Assembly (NCBI RefSeq): GCF_002743375.1
Contig: NZ_PDZC01000008.1
Coordinates: 1 to 64,000 of the forward strand
Length of the DNA stretch: 64,000 nucleotides
From: Sporosarcina sp. P34
Lineage (GTDB): Bacteria; Bacillota; Bacilli; Bacillales_A; Planococcaceae
Direction: 5' to 3'
Part shown: positions 25,950-34,153 of the stretch, one piece after another
Layout of the letters: the number at the start of each line of letters is the position of its first letter
How positions within the stretch are numbered: the stretch's first letter is position 1
Program-made: the position numbers and the translations under genes
Notes under the pieces: model-generated
What the model saw: the letters and a program-made list of their open reading frames with translations, nothing else
The model's database searches: none
Told to the model about the DNA's origin: nothing

Positions 25950-25976
25950 ACTAGAGTTGTGTGTGGACCTGGTACC
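25908..25976. repeat. Family A palindromic repeat (A8) inside a reading frame
   Basis: 69 bases with arms GGTGCCAGGTCCCAACACAA and TTGTGTGTGGACCTGGTACC. The first SLH gene reads into it and ends at a TAA in its inner hairpin. The next SLH gene starts 41 bases later. Confidence 0.9.
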
Positions 25977-26016
25977 TATTTTCAGAAAACTAGGACGTTG
26001 AGAGAGGATGAGAGAA

Positions 26017-27468
26017 ATGAAGAAATTATTTGCAGTAGTTACTGTATTTTTATTAGCCTGTAGTTTACCCTTGTCAGCGGCTGCAGCTGATAAGCAAAGG
26101 TTTTCTGATGTGCCTTCGTCAAAGCATTTTGCGGAGGCAGTGAATGAGTTGGCCGCACGTAACATCATAGGAGGTTATCCTGACGGTACATTCAAGCCCG
26201 GAAATTCGATTACGCGGGGACAAGCGGCGGCGATTATCGCAAAAATGATCAAATTAGATACAACTAGCGTCAAAATTCCAGGCTTTACGGATGTTTCATC
26301 ATCGCACGGCTTCTACAAAGCAATTGCTGCGATGGCGGAAAAAGGGATCATCGGTGGGTATCCGGATGGCAGTTATAAGCCGAATGAGCCAATTAATCGA
26401 AAGAACATGGCATCAATTCTAGTGAAAGCGTTCGATTTGCCACGTGATGCAGCTACAAATCATCCGTTCAAAGACCCGAGCGGAATTACAAATGACGTAC
26501 TGATTATCTACAAACTAGGCATTACCACGGGAACGACGCCTACTACATTCAGTCCCAACGCATTTATTACACGTGGTCAGGCAGCGAAGATGTTAAAAGC
26601 GACTGAAGAGGTGGATACGAAACATGTCGTGACGTTGGATGCTGAGGATTTCGGATGGAATAAACTCGAAGCTAGTCATGCAGACACATTGAACACAGAT
26701 GTATTTACAGCTGTTTTAGTCAAAGGGAAAGAAGGCTATACGAAAGATAAAATTCAATTAATCCCTTTAAAAGAAGGGAAGGGGTCTTTGATTGTAAGTG
26801 GAGTAACTTCCAAAGAATTTGCACCTATTGAATATATCAAATACTATGTGCATGTCGAAGAAGTGAATGGTGAGCTGAAGTTGACACTGAAGGAAACGGA
26901 TGAATTTCTGCCGACAGTAGTGAAGATTTGGTCTTTTGAGAAAGAGATTCAGAATATTTCTCTTTCTACGATGGATGGTAAGAAACTTTCCGACAGTGTG
27001 GAATTGCTACCATGCGGTATATATGAAACTTGTTTTGAAATTGACAAAGCGGGACAGTACATTGCCACTATCCGTTATAAAGAAGGTGATGAAGTACGAT
27101 ACGGAGTGGAGGCAAAGGCAATGAACGATAGCTTTTATTATACAATCCGTACGTTACCAGAAAAAACTTCTGCCGTTTATGATGAAAATGAAAAGTTTGA
27201 CATAGGTCAACATAAAATTATTACAAAAAATCATGAACAGATTGCGACGGTGACACGTGATCCGGGTACGAATACTTTCCGTGCGACTGGAAAGAAGGAA
27301 GGCTATGTCGAAATGGAATTTGAACACATAACCAATCAAGGGACGATTTGTGACGGGATCGGTGGATATTGCCAAACTGACCACGTTACAGGATTAACTG
27401 TAAGTGTGGAACAACTGGGTTCTATTATGTACGTTTCCATGTTTTCAAAAGTGCTTCCGGATCACTGA
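26017..27468 (+). CDS. SLH-domain surface protein, tandem paralogue
   Basis: A 483-residue exported protein nearly identical to its neighbour over the signal peptide and first SLH domain (MKKLFAVVTVFLLACSLP; GGYPDGTFKPGNSITRGQAA), then diverging. Three SLH domains occupy about residues 28-195. The remainder is a wall-exposed region rich in beta structure; the end (GQHKIITKNHEQIATVTRD; GTICDGIGGYCQTDHV) is absent from the first copy. The first in-frame ATG at 26008 is part of the leader; ATG 26017 matches the paralogue. The leader copies only the last part of the upstream gene's leader, without the ECF-type promoter. Confidence 0.9.
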   Translation: MKKLFAVVTVFLLACSLPLSAAAADKQRFSDVPSSKHFAEAVNELAARNIIGGYPDGTFKPGNSITRGQAAAIIAKMIKLDTTSVKIPGFTDVSSSHGFYKAIAAMAEKGIIGGYPDGSYKPNEPINRKNMASILVKAFDLPRDAATNHPFKDPSGITNDVLIIYKLGITTGTTPTTFSPNAFITRGQAAKMLKATEEVDTKHVVTLDAEDFGWNKLEASHADTLNTDVFTAVLVKGKEGYTKDKIQLIPLKEGKGSLIVSGVTSKEFAPIEYIKYYVHVEEVNGELKLTLKETDEFLPTVVKIWSFEKEIQNISLSTMDGKKLSDSVELLPCGIYETCFEIDKAGQYIATIRYKEGDEVRYGVEAKAMNDSFYYTIRTLPEKTSAVYDENEKFDIGQHKIITKNHEQIATVTRDPGTNTFRATGKKEGYVEMEFEHITNQGTICDGIGGYCQTDHVTGLTVSVEQLGSIMYVSMFSKVLPDH

Positions 27469-27490
27469 TGGAAGGATAACGTAGTAAAAT

Positions 27491-27538
27491 TAGGTACCTG
27501 TGAGAGACAAACCTATATGTTTGTTTCTCACAGATACT
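27491..27538. repeat. Family B repeat (B10), short form
   Basis: AGGTACCTGTGAGAGACAAAC and GTTTGTTTCTCACAGATACT form a good hairpin 22 bases after the second SLH gene. Probable terminator. Confidence 0.75.
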
Positions 27539-27612
27539 CGGTCTGTTAATGTACGAACGATGTATATATATCAGATTCCTGTCCATACTATATAGCGCAA
27601 ATGAACTCTTTT

Positions 27613-27684
27613 TCCAAAGTAGCTCAGCGGTAGAGCAATCGGCTGTTAACCGATCGGTCGCAGGTTCGATTCCTGCCTTTGGAG
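27613..27684 (+). tRNA. tRNA-Asn (anticodon GTT)
   Basis: A 72-base cloverleaf. The acceptor stem TCCAAAG pairs with CTTTGGA, with discriminator G at 27684. The D arm is AGCTCAGCGGTAGAGC; the anticodon stem-loop is TCGGCTGTTAACCGA with GTT in the middle; the T arm contains GGTTCGATTCC. No CCA is encoded. It closely follows the Bacillus tRNA-Asn pattern and stands alone, away from rRNA. Confidence 0.96.
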
Positions 27685-27690
27685 TACACG

Positions 27691-27735
27691 AAAAACTCTC
27701 CCGACCGGCTATGTGCGGTCAGAAGAGTTTTTTTG
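27691..27735 (+). terminator. Terminator of tRNA-Asn
   Basis: AAAAACTCTCCCGACC pairs imperfectly with GGTCAGAAGAGTTTTTTT, 7 bases after the tRNA. Confidence 0.85.
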
Positions 27736-27750
27736 TTTTGCGTAGGTACC

Positions 27751-28722
27751 TCATTCATCATCCCATGCTGTTCCGTTCACACGCTTTTCACTCATCAGTT
27801 CACTGACGGTCCCCAGACGAAAACCTTTCTGTGTGATTTGTGTAATCATATCTTCCATTCCTTCAGCTACAGGTTGAGTCGGATGCATTAAAACCATTGA
27901 GCCGTTCTCCACTTGCGATACTACTCTTTTCACCATTTCATTAGTCGCCGGCTTTTTCCAGTCGACTGTATCTACCGTCCATAAAACCGTATGCATTCCT
28001 AGCCCGCTTGCGGTTTCCACCGTCTGCTGATTAAAACTGCCGCTTGGCGGACCGAACCATTTGGGCGATGCAATCCCGAGTGTTTTTATGATGACATCAT
28101 TTGTCTTTTTTAACTCTTCCATTGTTTCAGCTTCTGATTTCTGCTGTAAATCGGGATGGCTGTATGCGTGGTTTCCAATTTCGTGGCCATCATGATAAAT
28201 CAATTTAGCTAAATCGGGATTTTTACTTACCCAGCTGCCGTCGAAGAAGAAGGAAGCATGGATTTTATGCTTCTTCAGTACATCCAAAATTTCAGGAATA
28301 TATTCATTACCCCAGGCAACATTAATTAAAAAAGACACCATTGGTTTATCAGGATTCCCTTTGAAAATGGGGTGGGGGACTAGATCTTTCAAATGAACAG
28401 AAGGGGAAGTTTCTTTGTAAACGACTTTTGATTCATCCAATTTACCCGTCTTTTTCATTTTCTTGTAACTGGCTTTCAGATCCACTTCCAGTCCATTGTA
28501 GCCGGGGATGGCTTTCCACACTCTGTCGACCTTTGCATCCACCGCGGAGATATGATGCGCCTCGCTGAATGATTCTAATTCGGTTATCAGTCTGTCTTTG
28601 CCATTTTTAGATGCGGAGGCAGTGCTAACTAAATTCGTATTTGCTCCCCAATGATTGGTGAAAAGTACTAGGTAAAGTATTCCTATACAAGCAATGAAAG
28701 ACATAAGCCAAATCCGTTTCAG
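27751..28722 (-). CDS. YlxY-like polysaccharide deacetylase family protein
   Basis: About 323 residues with a signal anchor (KRIWLMSFIACIGILYLVLF) and a NodB domain in the C-terminal two thirds. The metal-binding HxxxH is present (IGNHAYSHPDL), as are PPSGSFN and VLWTVDTVDW. The first NodB motif, normally TFDDG, is INVAWGNEYIPE, as in Bacillus YlxY, so the usual catalytic aspartate is missing. The only ATG (28704) lacks a ribosome site and would cut the basic signal lead. GAGGTGAT ends 5 bases before an in-frame CTG at 28722, which is chosen here. Probably acts on or binds wall polymer, or is a non-catalytic homologue. Confidence 0.83.
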   Translation of the reverse strand: MKRIWLMSFIACIGILYLVLFTNHWGANTNLVSTASASKNGKDRLITELESFSEAHHISAVDAKVDRVWKAIPGYNGLEVDLKASYKKMKKTGKLDESKVVYKETSPSVHLKDLVPHPIFKGNPDKPMVSFLINVAWGNEYIPEILDVLKKHKIHASFFFDGSWVSKNPDLAKLIYHDGHEIGNHAYSHPDLQQKSEAETMEELKKTNDVIIKTLGIASPKWFGPPSGSFNQQTVETASGLGMHTVLWTVDTVDWKKPATNEMVKRVVSQVENGSMVLMHPTQPVAEGMEDMITQITQKGFRLGTVSELMSEKRVNGTAWDDE

Positions 28723-28779
28723 TTTATATCACCTCTTCTCTAGTGAGTAGTGTTTCCTGTACATGGAGAAGTATGTATC

Positions 28780-28848
28780 GGTACCAGGTCCCCACACAAT
28801 TTGTAAACAATTCAGAATTGAGCTAGAGTTGTGTAGGGACCTGGTACC
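28780..28848. repeat. Family A palindromic repeat (A9), in a divergent promoter region
   Basis: 69 bases, GGTACCAGGTCCCCACACAA to GTAGGGACCTGGTACC, between the divergent deacetylase and small-protein genes, so it is not a simple terminator here. Confidence 0.9.
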
Positions 28849-28924
28849 TACCTGCGTATACTTCCGCTATAAATTGCAATACTAAGCTTGTTATCATTTA
28901 TTTTACATGGTGGAGGCGAAGTAT

Positions 28925-29200
28925 ATGGCAAAGCATTCTGGCCCGAGTTGGAAAAAGGATCATCCGGGCACGTTTTTTGGTAATTCGGTAGAGAAAGCAG
29001 ATCGTGCAGTGAAACAAGCGATGTCTCATCCAGAAGAGATGGCCATCGAGCATGCGTTTAATGCAATCGAGCGCGCTGAAAACGCGTTTAGGAATGCAGA
29101 GCAATTTAACAGTGAGTTAGATACGATTCAGCAACATAAGGGGCACTTAGATTTGATTAAACAGCAATTGAATGAAGCCCAAAAGAATAAAAGCGAATAA
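28925..29200 (+). CDS. Small helical protein of unknown function
   Basis: A 91-residue soluble protein. ATG 28925 follows GGTGGAGGCG; the ATG at 28907 lies before that site. The start (MAKHSGPSWKKDHPGTFFGN) is followed by long amphipathic helices rich in A, E, K, N and Q (AIEHAFNAIERAENAFRNAE; LDLIKQQLNEAQKN), suggesting a helical bundle or coiled coil. I do not recognise the family. Confidence 0.65.
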   Translation: MAKHSGPSWKKDHPGTFFGNSVEKADRAVKQAMSHPEEMAIEHAFNAIERAENAFRNAEQFNSELDTIQQHKGHLDLIKQQLNEAQKNKSE

Positions 29201-29236
29201 TCCATCATGGACCTAAGTCATCCCATTACTTTAAAA

Positions 29237-29290
29237 GGCAGGTATCTACGTGAGTAACATACGTGGATGTTTACACTATCATGAAGGAGG
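29237..29290 (+). repeat. Family B repeat (B11), decayed, overlapping a ribosome site
   Basis: AGGTATCTACGTGAGTAAC, TGTTTACACTATCATGAAGG. Where other long copies read ATCATGAAAGTTT, this one reads ATCATGAAGGAGG, which is the Shine-Dalgarno sequence of the next gene. Confidence 0.5.
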
Positions 29291-29297
29291 TTTTTCC

Positions 29298-30554
29298 ATA
29301 TCCAGAAAATTAGTAGCCTCTATTAAAGAGCAGGCGATTTCGCTGGATGACCCGTCTGCATTTGACCGGCTTCTGAAAGAGGTAGGAGACGCACAGATTG
29401 TGATGATTGGTGAGGCAACGCATGGAACTTCTGATTTCTATCGATTGCGCGCTGAATTCTCAAAACGCCTCATACGGGAAAAGGGTTTCGCTGCCATCGC
29501 TGTGGAAGGCGACTGGCCGTCCGTACAGAGAATAAACAGCTACGTCAAAGGCTACAATGATCAGCCTTCCCTCAACGAGTTGCTGTCGCATTCATTTAGC
29601 AGGTGGCCGTCTTGGATGTGGGCGAATGAAGAAATTGAAGAATTTGTCACGTGGCTGGCCAATGAAAACAGGCGACGTGATTCAGACTCCTCAGTCGGCA
29701 TGTACGGCATCGACCTGTACAGCTTATACGATTCTATCGATGAAGTCCTGAACTTCCTGGAAAGCCATCCATCCTACGGTGCCGATCTGGAACTTGCCAA
29801 AAAAGCATTCTCCTGTTTTGAACCGTATAATCGGATGCCCGAACACTATGCCTTGTCTACTGCCCACTTCACGGATGAATGCATGACAGAGGTAACGAGC
29901 CTACTGGCATCCATTCGAACCAATGAAGAGCACTATCCGCGCGCGAATGAGCAAGATTTGAACCTAACTATGAACGCTCTCGTAGCGAAAAATGCGGAAG
30001 CCTATTACCGGGCGATGCTTCAGGATGATGAACGGTCATGGAATATTCGCGACACCCATATGGCAGAAGCAATTCGGGACATACAAAATTATTACGGCAA
30101 AGACGCCAAAATTATTGTGTGGGAACATAACACCCATATCGGTGACGCATCGGCGACTTCAATGATAGACCATGGATTGACAAACGTCGGCCAGCTGATC
30201 CGAGAGCAGTATGGTAAGGACAATACGTACGCGATTGGTTTCGGCACATATGAAGGGACAGTCATTGCAGGAAGCAGTTGGGGAGAGATGCCGGAAGAAA
30301 TGATCATACCGCCTGCACGTTTTAATACATGGGAAGGCCAATTGCACGCAGCAGGCGCACATGACAAAATGCTGTTGTTCACTGATGAAAACCGAAAGCA
30401 GTTTAACGAATGGATCGGCCACCGCGCTATCGGCGTAGTCTACAATCCCGAGTTCGATGCCCAAAGCAACTTCGTCCCCTCCCGCATTAGTGAACGCTAC
30501 GACGCCTTCCTATATATCGACCGCTCGACTGCGTTGAAGCCGTTGAGCTGGTAA
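29298..30554 (+). CDS. Erythromycin esterase family protein
   Basis: About 418 residues of the erythromycin esterase-like (Ere/succinoglycan synthesis) fold. Characteristic parts are MIGEATHGTSDFYRLRAEFS (near the start of the domain), AIAVEGDWPSVQRIN, VWEHNTHIGDASAT and GFGTYEGTVIAGSSWGE. Most such proteins in Bacillales are not proven macrolide esterases, so resistance should not be assumed. AAGGAGG at 29284-29290 is 7 bases from an ATA at 29298, giving (M)SRKLVASIKEQA. The GTG at 29250 would start inside the family B repeat with no ribosome site. The ATA start is an inference. Confidence 0.82.
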   Translation: MSRKLVASIKEQAISLDDPSAFDRLLKEVGDAQIVMIGEATHGTSDFYRLRAEFSKRLIREKGFAAIAVEGDWPSVQRINSYVKGYNDQPSLNELLSHSFSRWPSWMWANEEIEEFVTWLANENRRRDSDSSVGMYGIDLYSLYDSIDEVLNFLESHPSYGADLELAKKAFSCFEPYNRMPEHYALSTAHFTDECMTEVTSLLASIRTNEEHYPRANEQDLNLTMNALVAKNAEAYYRAMLQDDERSWNIRDTHMAEAIRDIQNYYGKDAKIIVWEHNTHIGDASATSMIDHGLTNVGQLIREQYGKDNTYAIGFGTYEGTVIAGSSWGEMPEEMIIPPARFNTWEGQLHAAGAHDKMLLFTDENRKQFNEWIGHRAIGVVYNPEFDAQSNFVPSRISERYDAFLYIDRSTALKPLSW

Positions 30555-30560
30555 GAGAAG

Positions 30561-30629
30561 GTACCAGGTCCCGACACAACTCAGAAACTATTCTGAATTG
30601 AACTGAAGTTGTGTGTGTACCTGGTACCG
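30561..30629. repeat. Family A palindromic repeat (A10)
   Basis: 69 bases, GGTACCAGGTCCCGACACAA to GTGTGTACCTGGTACC, between the convergent esterase and osmoprotectant-binding genes. Confidence 0.9.
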
Positions 30630-30632
30630 CCA

Positions 30633-30676
30633 AAAAAACAGCGCACCCTCACCGTACACAAGAGGATGCGCTGTTT
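30633..30676 (-). terminator. Terminator of the OpuC-type operon
   Basis: Read on the minus strand, ACAGCGCATCCTC pairs with GAGGGTGCGCTGT and runs into TTTTTTT, just past the binding-protein stop. Confidence 0.9.
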
Positions 30677-30680
30677 CTAT

Positions 30681-31577
30681 TCACTTTTCTTCAATTAACC
30701 CACTATCCACCAAGAATTCCTTGGCGACGAGTTCAACCATCATGCCGTCATTATCGACTTTTCCGTTCATGATTTGCATGGCTTCCTCATCGATTTTACC
30801 TTCGAGAAGACCAAGTACTTCTTCAAGTTCAGGATATTCTTTGAGCGTTTCATCTCGTACTAACGGCAGTGCATGGTAGGGAGGGAAGTACGATTTATCG
30901 TCTTCTAACACACGTAGATTCGCAATCGCCAACTGTCCATCTGTCGTGTAGGAGTTTATGACGTCTACTTCATTTGCACCAATTGCACGATACATCATGC
31001 CGTGGTCCATTCCTTTAACGTCTTTAAACGCGATGTCATATTCCTTTTGGAAACCAGGCAATCCATCTGGTCGGTCGATAAACTCGAACACGGCGCCTAG
31101 TGTAAAGTCCTTCGAAACCTTAGCGAAATCACTAAACGTCACGAGGCCTAACTCTTCAGCTTTCGCCTCATCCAGTGCCAGTGTATACGTGTTATTAAAT
31201 CCGAATGTACCGAGCGCGGTGATGTTGTCACCGGCGACGAGCCGTTTGGTCGCAGCTAATGTTTCATCAGCCGTACCAGGTTTTTCTTGATAATATGTTA
31301 CGACAATGGTTCCTGTGTAGTCAGGGATGACGTCGATATGGTCATTTGTCATGGCGTTCCAGACGACAGATGAGCCGCCGAGGTTTTCTTTGTAAAGAAT
31401 ATCTAGACCTAACCGATCCTCAATTAATTGTCCCATGATATTAGACAAAATAATACTTTCCGTATTATTTCGAGAACCGAGTCTAAGGGAATCTTTTTCA
31501 TTGAATATACAGCCTGAGAGTAGGCTAGCCAGTAAGGTCGTGACGAGCAATAGTGTTAGTTTGTTTTTCACCATCAT
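30681..31577 (-). CDS. Osmoprotectant ABC transporter substrate-binding lipoprotein (OpuCC-like)
   Basis: A 298-residue lipoprotein that captures glycine betaine, choline or carnitine outside the membrane. Signal peptide with lipobox LLSGC near residues 18-22. The binding domain shows LRLGSRNNTESIILSNIMGQ, GGSSVVWNAM, DVIPDYTGTIVVTYY and NSYTTDGQLAI, typical of the OpuAC/OpuCC family. The start at 31577 overlaps the permease stop and follows GGAAGGATTGAA; a longer reading from 31601 has no site. Third gene of a three-gene operon. Confidence 0.9.
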   Translation of the reverse strand: MMVKNKLTLLLVTTLLASLLSGCIFNEKDSLRLGSRNNTESIILSNIMGQLIEDRLGLDILYKENLGGSSVVWNAMTNDHIDVIPDYTGTIVVTYYQEKPGTADETLAATKRLVAGDNITALGTFGFNNTYTLALDEAKAEELGLVTFSDFAKVSKDFTLGAVFEFIDRPDGLPGFQKEYDIAFKDVKGMDHGMMYRAIGANEVDVINSYTTDGQLAIANLRVLEDDKSYFPPYHALPLVRDETLKEYPELEEVLGLLEGKIDEEAMQIMNGKVDNDGMMVELVAKEFLVDSGLIEEK

Positions 31578-32227
31578 TTCAATCCTTCCGGCGTCGTCCA
31601 ACGTTCAACGGCGCTAAAGAACGTTTCAAGGGCAATCGCAAGGATCGCCGCTGGAATGGCCCCAAGTAAAATCAATCCGTCTATTCCACGTGTAATGCCG
31701 AGGAAAATGAAGTCTCCAAGTCCGCCTGCTCCGATGAATGCAGCGAGAGTCGCGTTACCTACGTTAATCACTGCAGCTGTTCGAATTCCGGCCATAATAA
31801 TAGGGACTGCAAGAGGCAATTCTACTTTAAACAAAATTTGCCTGCTCGTCATACCCATACCTCGCGCGGCTTCGATTGTGGCGGGATCCACGTCTTTAAT
31901 CCCTGTGTATGTGTTTCGCATAATAGGCAGTAACGAGTAAAGGAATAACGCAGCAATTGCAGTTTTCACGCCAATTCCGAAAATGGGAATCATGAAACCA
32001 AGTACAGCTAAACTCGGGATGGTTTGCATAATACCTGCCGCACCCAAGACCCCAGTTTTAAGTTTAGGTACGCGTGTAATAAGAATTCCGAGCGTTACAG
32101 CAATAAGTACTGCGAGGATCATCGAGAAAAATACGAGTTGAATATGGATGGAGGTCGCTTCAAGCACTTCCGGCCATCGCAATTTAGTTTGTTCCACAAG
32201 TTGTTGCCATATATTTAAATTATTCAT
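31574..32227 (-). CDS. Osmoprotectant ABC transporter permease (OpuCB/OpuCD-like)
   Basis: A 217-residue inner membrane subunit with six predicted helices and the permease EAA-type loop (EAARGMGMTSRQILFKVELPLA, written here as EAARGMGMTSRQILF at about 127-141). Other family markers are GIMQTIPSLAVLGFMIPIFG and NVGNATLAAFIGAGGLGDFI. It overlaps the ATPase gene by four bases and the binding protein gene by four bases. Only one permease is present, unlike B. subtilis OpuC with two, so it is expected to work as a homodimer. Confidence 0.9.
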   Translation of the reverse strand: MNNLNIWQQLVEQTKLRWPEVLEATSIHIQLVFFSMILAVLIAVTLGILITRVPKLKTGVLGAAGIMQTIPSLAVLGFMIPIFGIGVKTAIAALFLYSLLPIMRNTYTGIKDVDPATIEAARGMGMTSRQILFKVELPLAVPIIMAGIRTAAVINVGNATLAAFIGAGGLGDFIFLGITRGIDGLILLGAIPAAILAIALETFFSAVERWTTPEGLK

Positions 32228-33357
32228 GTAGATCGTCCCCCCTTATCTGTCCATTGACTAGACATCGCAGAGAGTAAGGAGCCGCGGTTAACGAGTCCTA
32301 CAAGTATATGATGTTCATCGACAATAGGGATCATGCCAAACGGTGAGGTGTCCATCATGATAATTGCATCTTTTGCCGTTGCCGTATCCACTAAATAAGG
32401 TACTGCGGGTTTCATCACTTCATCGATGGTTTGGATGCCGTCCATATTTTTAATCAAATCATAAGCAGAAACAATCCCAAGTAGCTTCTTATGATCATCT
32501 ACAACGAGAAGATCCGTTATTTTTCGTTGACGTATTAGCGAAATGGCTCGTTCTGGAGAAATGCTAGAACGGGTCGTGACAACCTTCTCTGCCATGATTT
32601 CTGTAACAGGCATCAGTTCAGGATTTTGGATAATTCGATGCTTACCCATAAACTCTTCTACAAAGCCGTGTGCGGGTTCGTGTAGTAATTTCTCTGGAGT
32701 GTCTAACTGAAGTAAATTGCCATCTTTCATAATGGCGATACGGTCGCCCATCTTTAATGCTTCATCCATGTCGTGTGTAACAAAGACAATGGTCTTCTTT
32801 AATTTTTTGTGTAGCTTAATTAATTCTTCTTGCAACTGTTCACGTGTAAGGGGATCCAGCGCACTGAACGGTTCATCCATTAAAATGATTTCTGGATTTG
32901 CTGCAAGCGCTCTCGCAATTCCGACACGTTGTTGTTGACCACCTGATAATTCTTTCGGATAACGTGTAGCATAAATTTCCGGATCCAGTCCGACTAATTC
33001 AAGTAGTTCGTGTACACGTGTAGTAATTTCTTTTTCATCCCAATTTTTAAGTTGCGGTACAATAGAAATATTTTTTTCAATCGTATAGTGAGGAAAAAGT
33101 CCGATTTGCTGAATGACATAACCAATATTTCTGCGGAGTTCAGCGACGTTGTAAGATTTGATATCTTTGCCGTTGATAGAAATTTTTCCACTTGTGTGTG
33201 GAATAATTCGGTTAATCATTTTCATTGTAGTCGACTTACCTGATCCACTAGGTCCTATCAGAACAAGTAATTCGCCTTTAGCAATCTCGAAGTTGACAGA
33301 TTTCACAGCTTGAAATCCACCATCGTACATTTTTGTAACATTTTCAAACTTAAGCAT
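32224..33357 (-). CDS. Osmoprotectant ABC transporter ATP-binding protein with CBS pair (OpuCA-like)
   Basis: A 377-residue ATPase. Walker A is GPSGSGKSTTMKMI (near 35-48), the signature is LSGGQQQRVGIARAL (near 137-151) and Walker B is ILMDEPFSALDP (near 157-168). After the ATPase domain come two CBS domains (about 250-370; ISLIRQRKITDLLVVDDHK; MMDTSPFGMIPIVDEHHIL), which in OpuA-type systems sense ionic strength or nucleotides. ATG 33357 follows CAGGAGGTACTT; a longer reading to 33426 has no site. First gene of the operon. Confidence 0.93.
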   Translation of the reverse strand: MLKFENVTKMYDGGFQAVKSVNFEIAKGELLVLIGPSGSGKSTTMKMINRIIPHTSGKISINGKDIKSYNVAELRRNIGYVIQQIGLFPHYTIEKNISIVPQLKNWDEKEITTRVHELLELVGLDPEIYATRYPKELSGGQQQRVGIARALAANPEIILMDEPFSALDPLTREQLQEELIKLHKKLKKTIVFVTHDMDEALKMGDRIAIMKDGNLLQLDTPEKLLHEPAHGFVEEFMGKHRIIQNPELMPVTEIMAEKVVTTRSSISPERAISLIRQRKITDLLVVDDHKKLLGIVSAYDLIKNMDGIQTIDEVMKPAVPYLVDTATAKDAIIMMDTSPFGMIPIVDEHHILVGLVNRGSLLSAMSSQWTDKGGRST

Positions 33358-33517
33358 AAGTACCTCCTGTATGTAATGAAAAGAAAATCTTGTTTTTAAA
33401 CGATTCCCAAATTGATAATTAAGCACTGAACGATGCCTCTTAACGAATTCAGAAAATCACTCACCAAATTACCTTAACATATTAGTAAAGTATGTTCAAG
33501 GAGGGATGAATTTATAG

Positions 33518-33586
33518 GGTACCAGGTCCCCACACAACTCAGAAACTATTCTGAATTGGACGGAAGTTGTGTGCGTACCTGGTACT
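33518..33586. repeat. Family A palindromic repeat (A11), in a divergent promoter region
   Basis: 69 bases, GGTACCAGGTCCCCACACAA to GTGCGTACCTGGTACT, between the divergent OpuC-type operon and the small gene at 33720. Confidence 0.88.
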
Positions 33587-33719
33587 TTTTGTTGGAAGAG
33601 TTTGTCCTTCAACTTTGATTTCGCTAGTAAATACGTATAAAATATACTTCTGTACTCTTATAAATTACTGGAGAGGTACGGGTGTACATACTGAATAAAT
33701 GTTAACGTGGAGGGTTTTT

Positions 33720-33983
33720 ATGAATTATAGAATTAGTAACAAGCAGGTATTCGAGCAAGCGCAGTTGCGATCGGTGTCAGATGTGCCGTTTACGGAAGAA
33801 GAACTGCAAAACGGTATGCGGTTAGCGGTAGCTAAGGAAGACCCTACGTTGGCGCTATATTTGGTAGAGGTAGACGGTCAGAGGAAATTTGAGGTTCGTT
33901 GGGATGATTCGCACGAGCTTTTCACGGGCTGGTATTCGGCTTGGGAAAATTTCACATGGTGTTTAGATATCGCAAGTAACTAA
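33720..33983 (+). CDS. Small protein of unknown function
   Basis: An 87-residue soluble protein. ATG 33720 follows GTGGAGGG; a longer frame from 33699 is rejected. It is acidic, with aromatic residues toward the end (LFTGWYSAWENFTWCLD). No signal peptide and no known motif. A terminator follows at 34031. Confidence 0.6.
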   Translation: MNYRISNKQVFEQAQLRSVSDVPFTEEELQNGMRLAVAKEDPTLALYLVEVDGQRKFEVRWDDSHELFTGWYSAWENFTWCLDIASN

Positions 33984-34030
33984 TTTCACAGATACGTATG
34001 TGCAAAACTATCCATATGCTCTACATAAAA

Positions 34031-34067
34031 GACTCCGCGGGTTTATACAAACTGGCGGAGTTTTTTT
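34031..34067 (+). terminator. Rho-independent terminator
   Basis: GACTCCGC pairs with GCGGAG and is followed by TTTTTTT, 48 bases after the small gene. Confidence 0.82.
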
Positions 34068-34074
34068 GTGTGTC

Positions 34075-34131
34075 GGTACCAGGTCCCTACACAATTCAGA
34101 ATTGTGTGGAGTTGTGTGCGGACCTGGTACC
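34075..34131. repeat. Family A palindromic repeat (A12), 57-base short form
   Basis: GGTACCAGGTCCCTACACAA and TTGTGTGCGGACCTGGTACC flank a shortened centre (TTCAGAATTGTGTGGAG). Confidence 0.88.
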
Positions 34132-34153
34132 CTTATTCGAGGGACTTGGTATA

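Noticed and set aside
24252..27468. Tandem SLH repeats as a possible CRISPR or long DNA repeat array
   Set aside because: The similarity is two paralogous genes sharing 5' coding sequence, not spaced direct repeats.
27549..27806. Reading frames across the tRNA-Asn region
   Set aside because: They lie over the tRNA and its terminator and have no ribosome site.
29298..30554. Erythromycin esterase-like gene as a macrolide resistance determinant
   Set aside because: Family membership alone does not predict resistance; most Bacillales homologues are uncharacterised.
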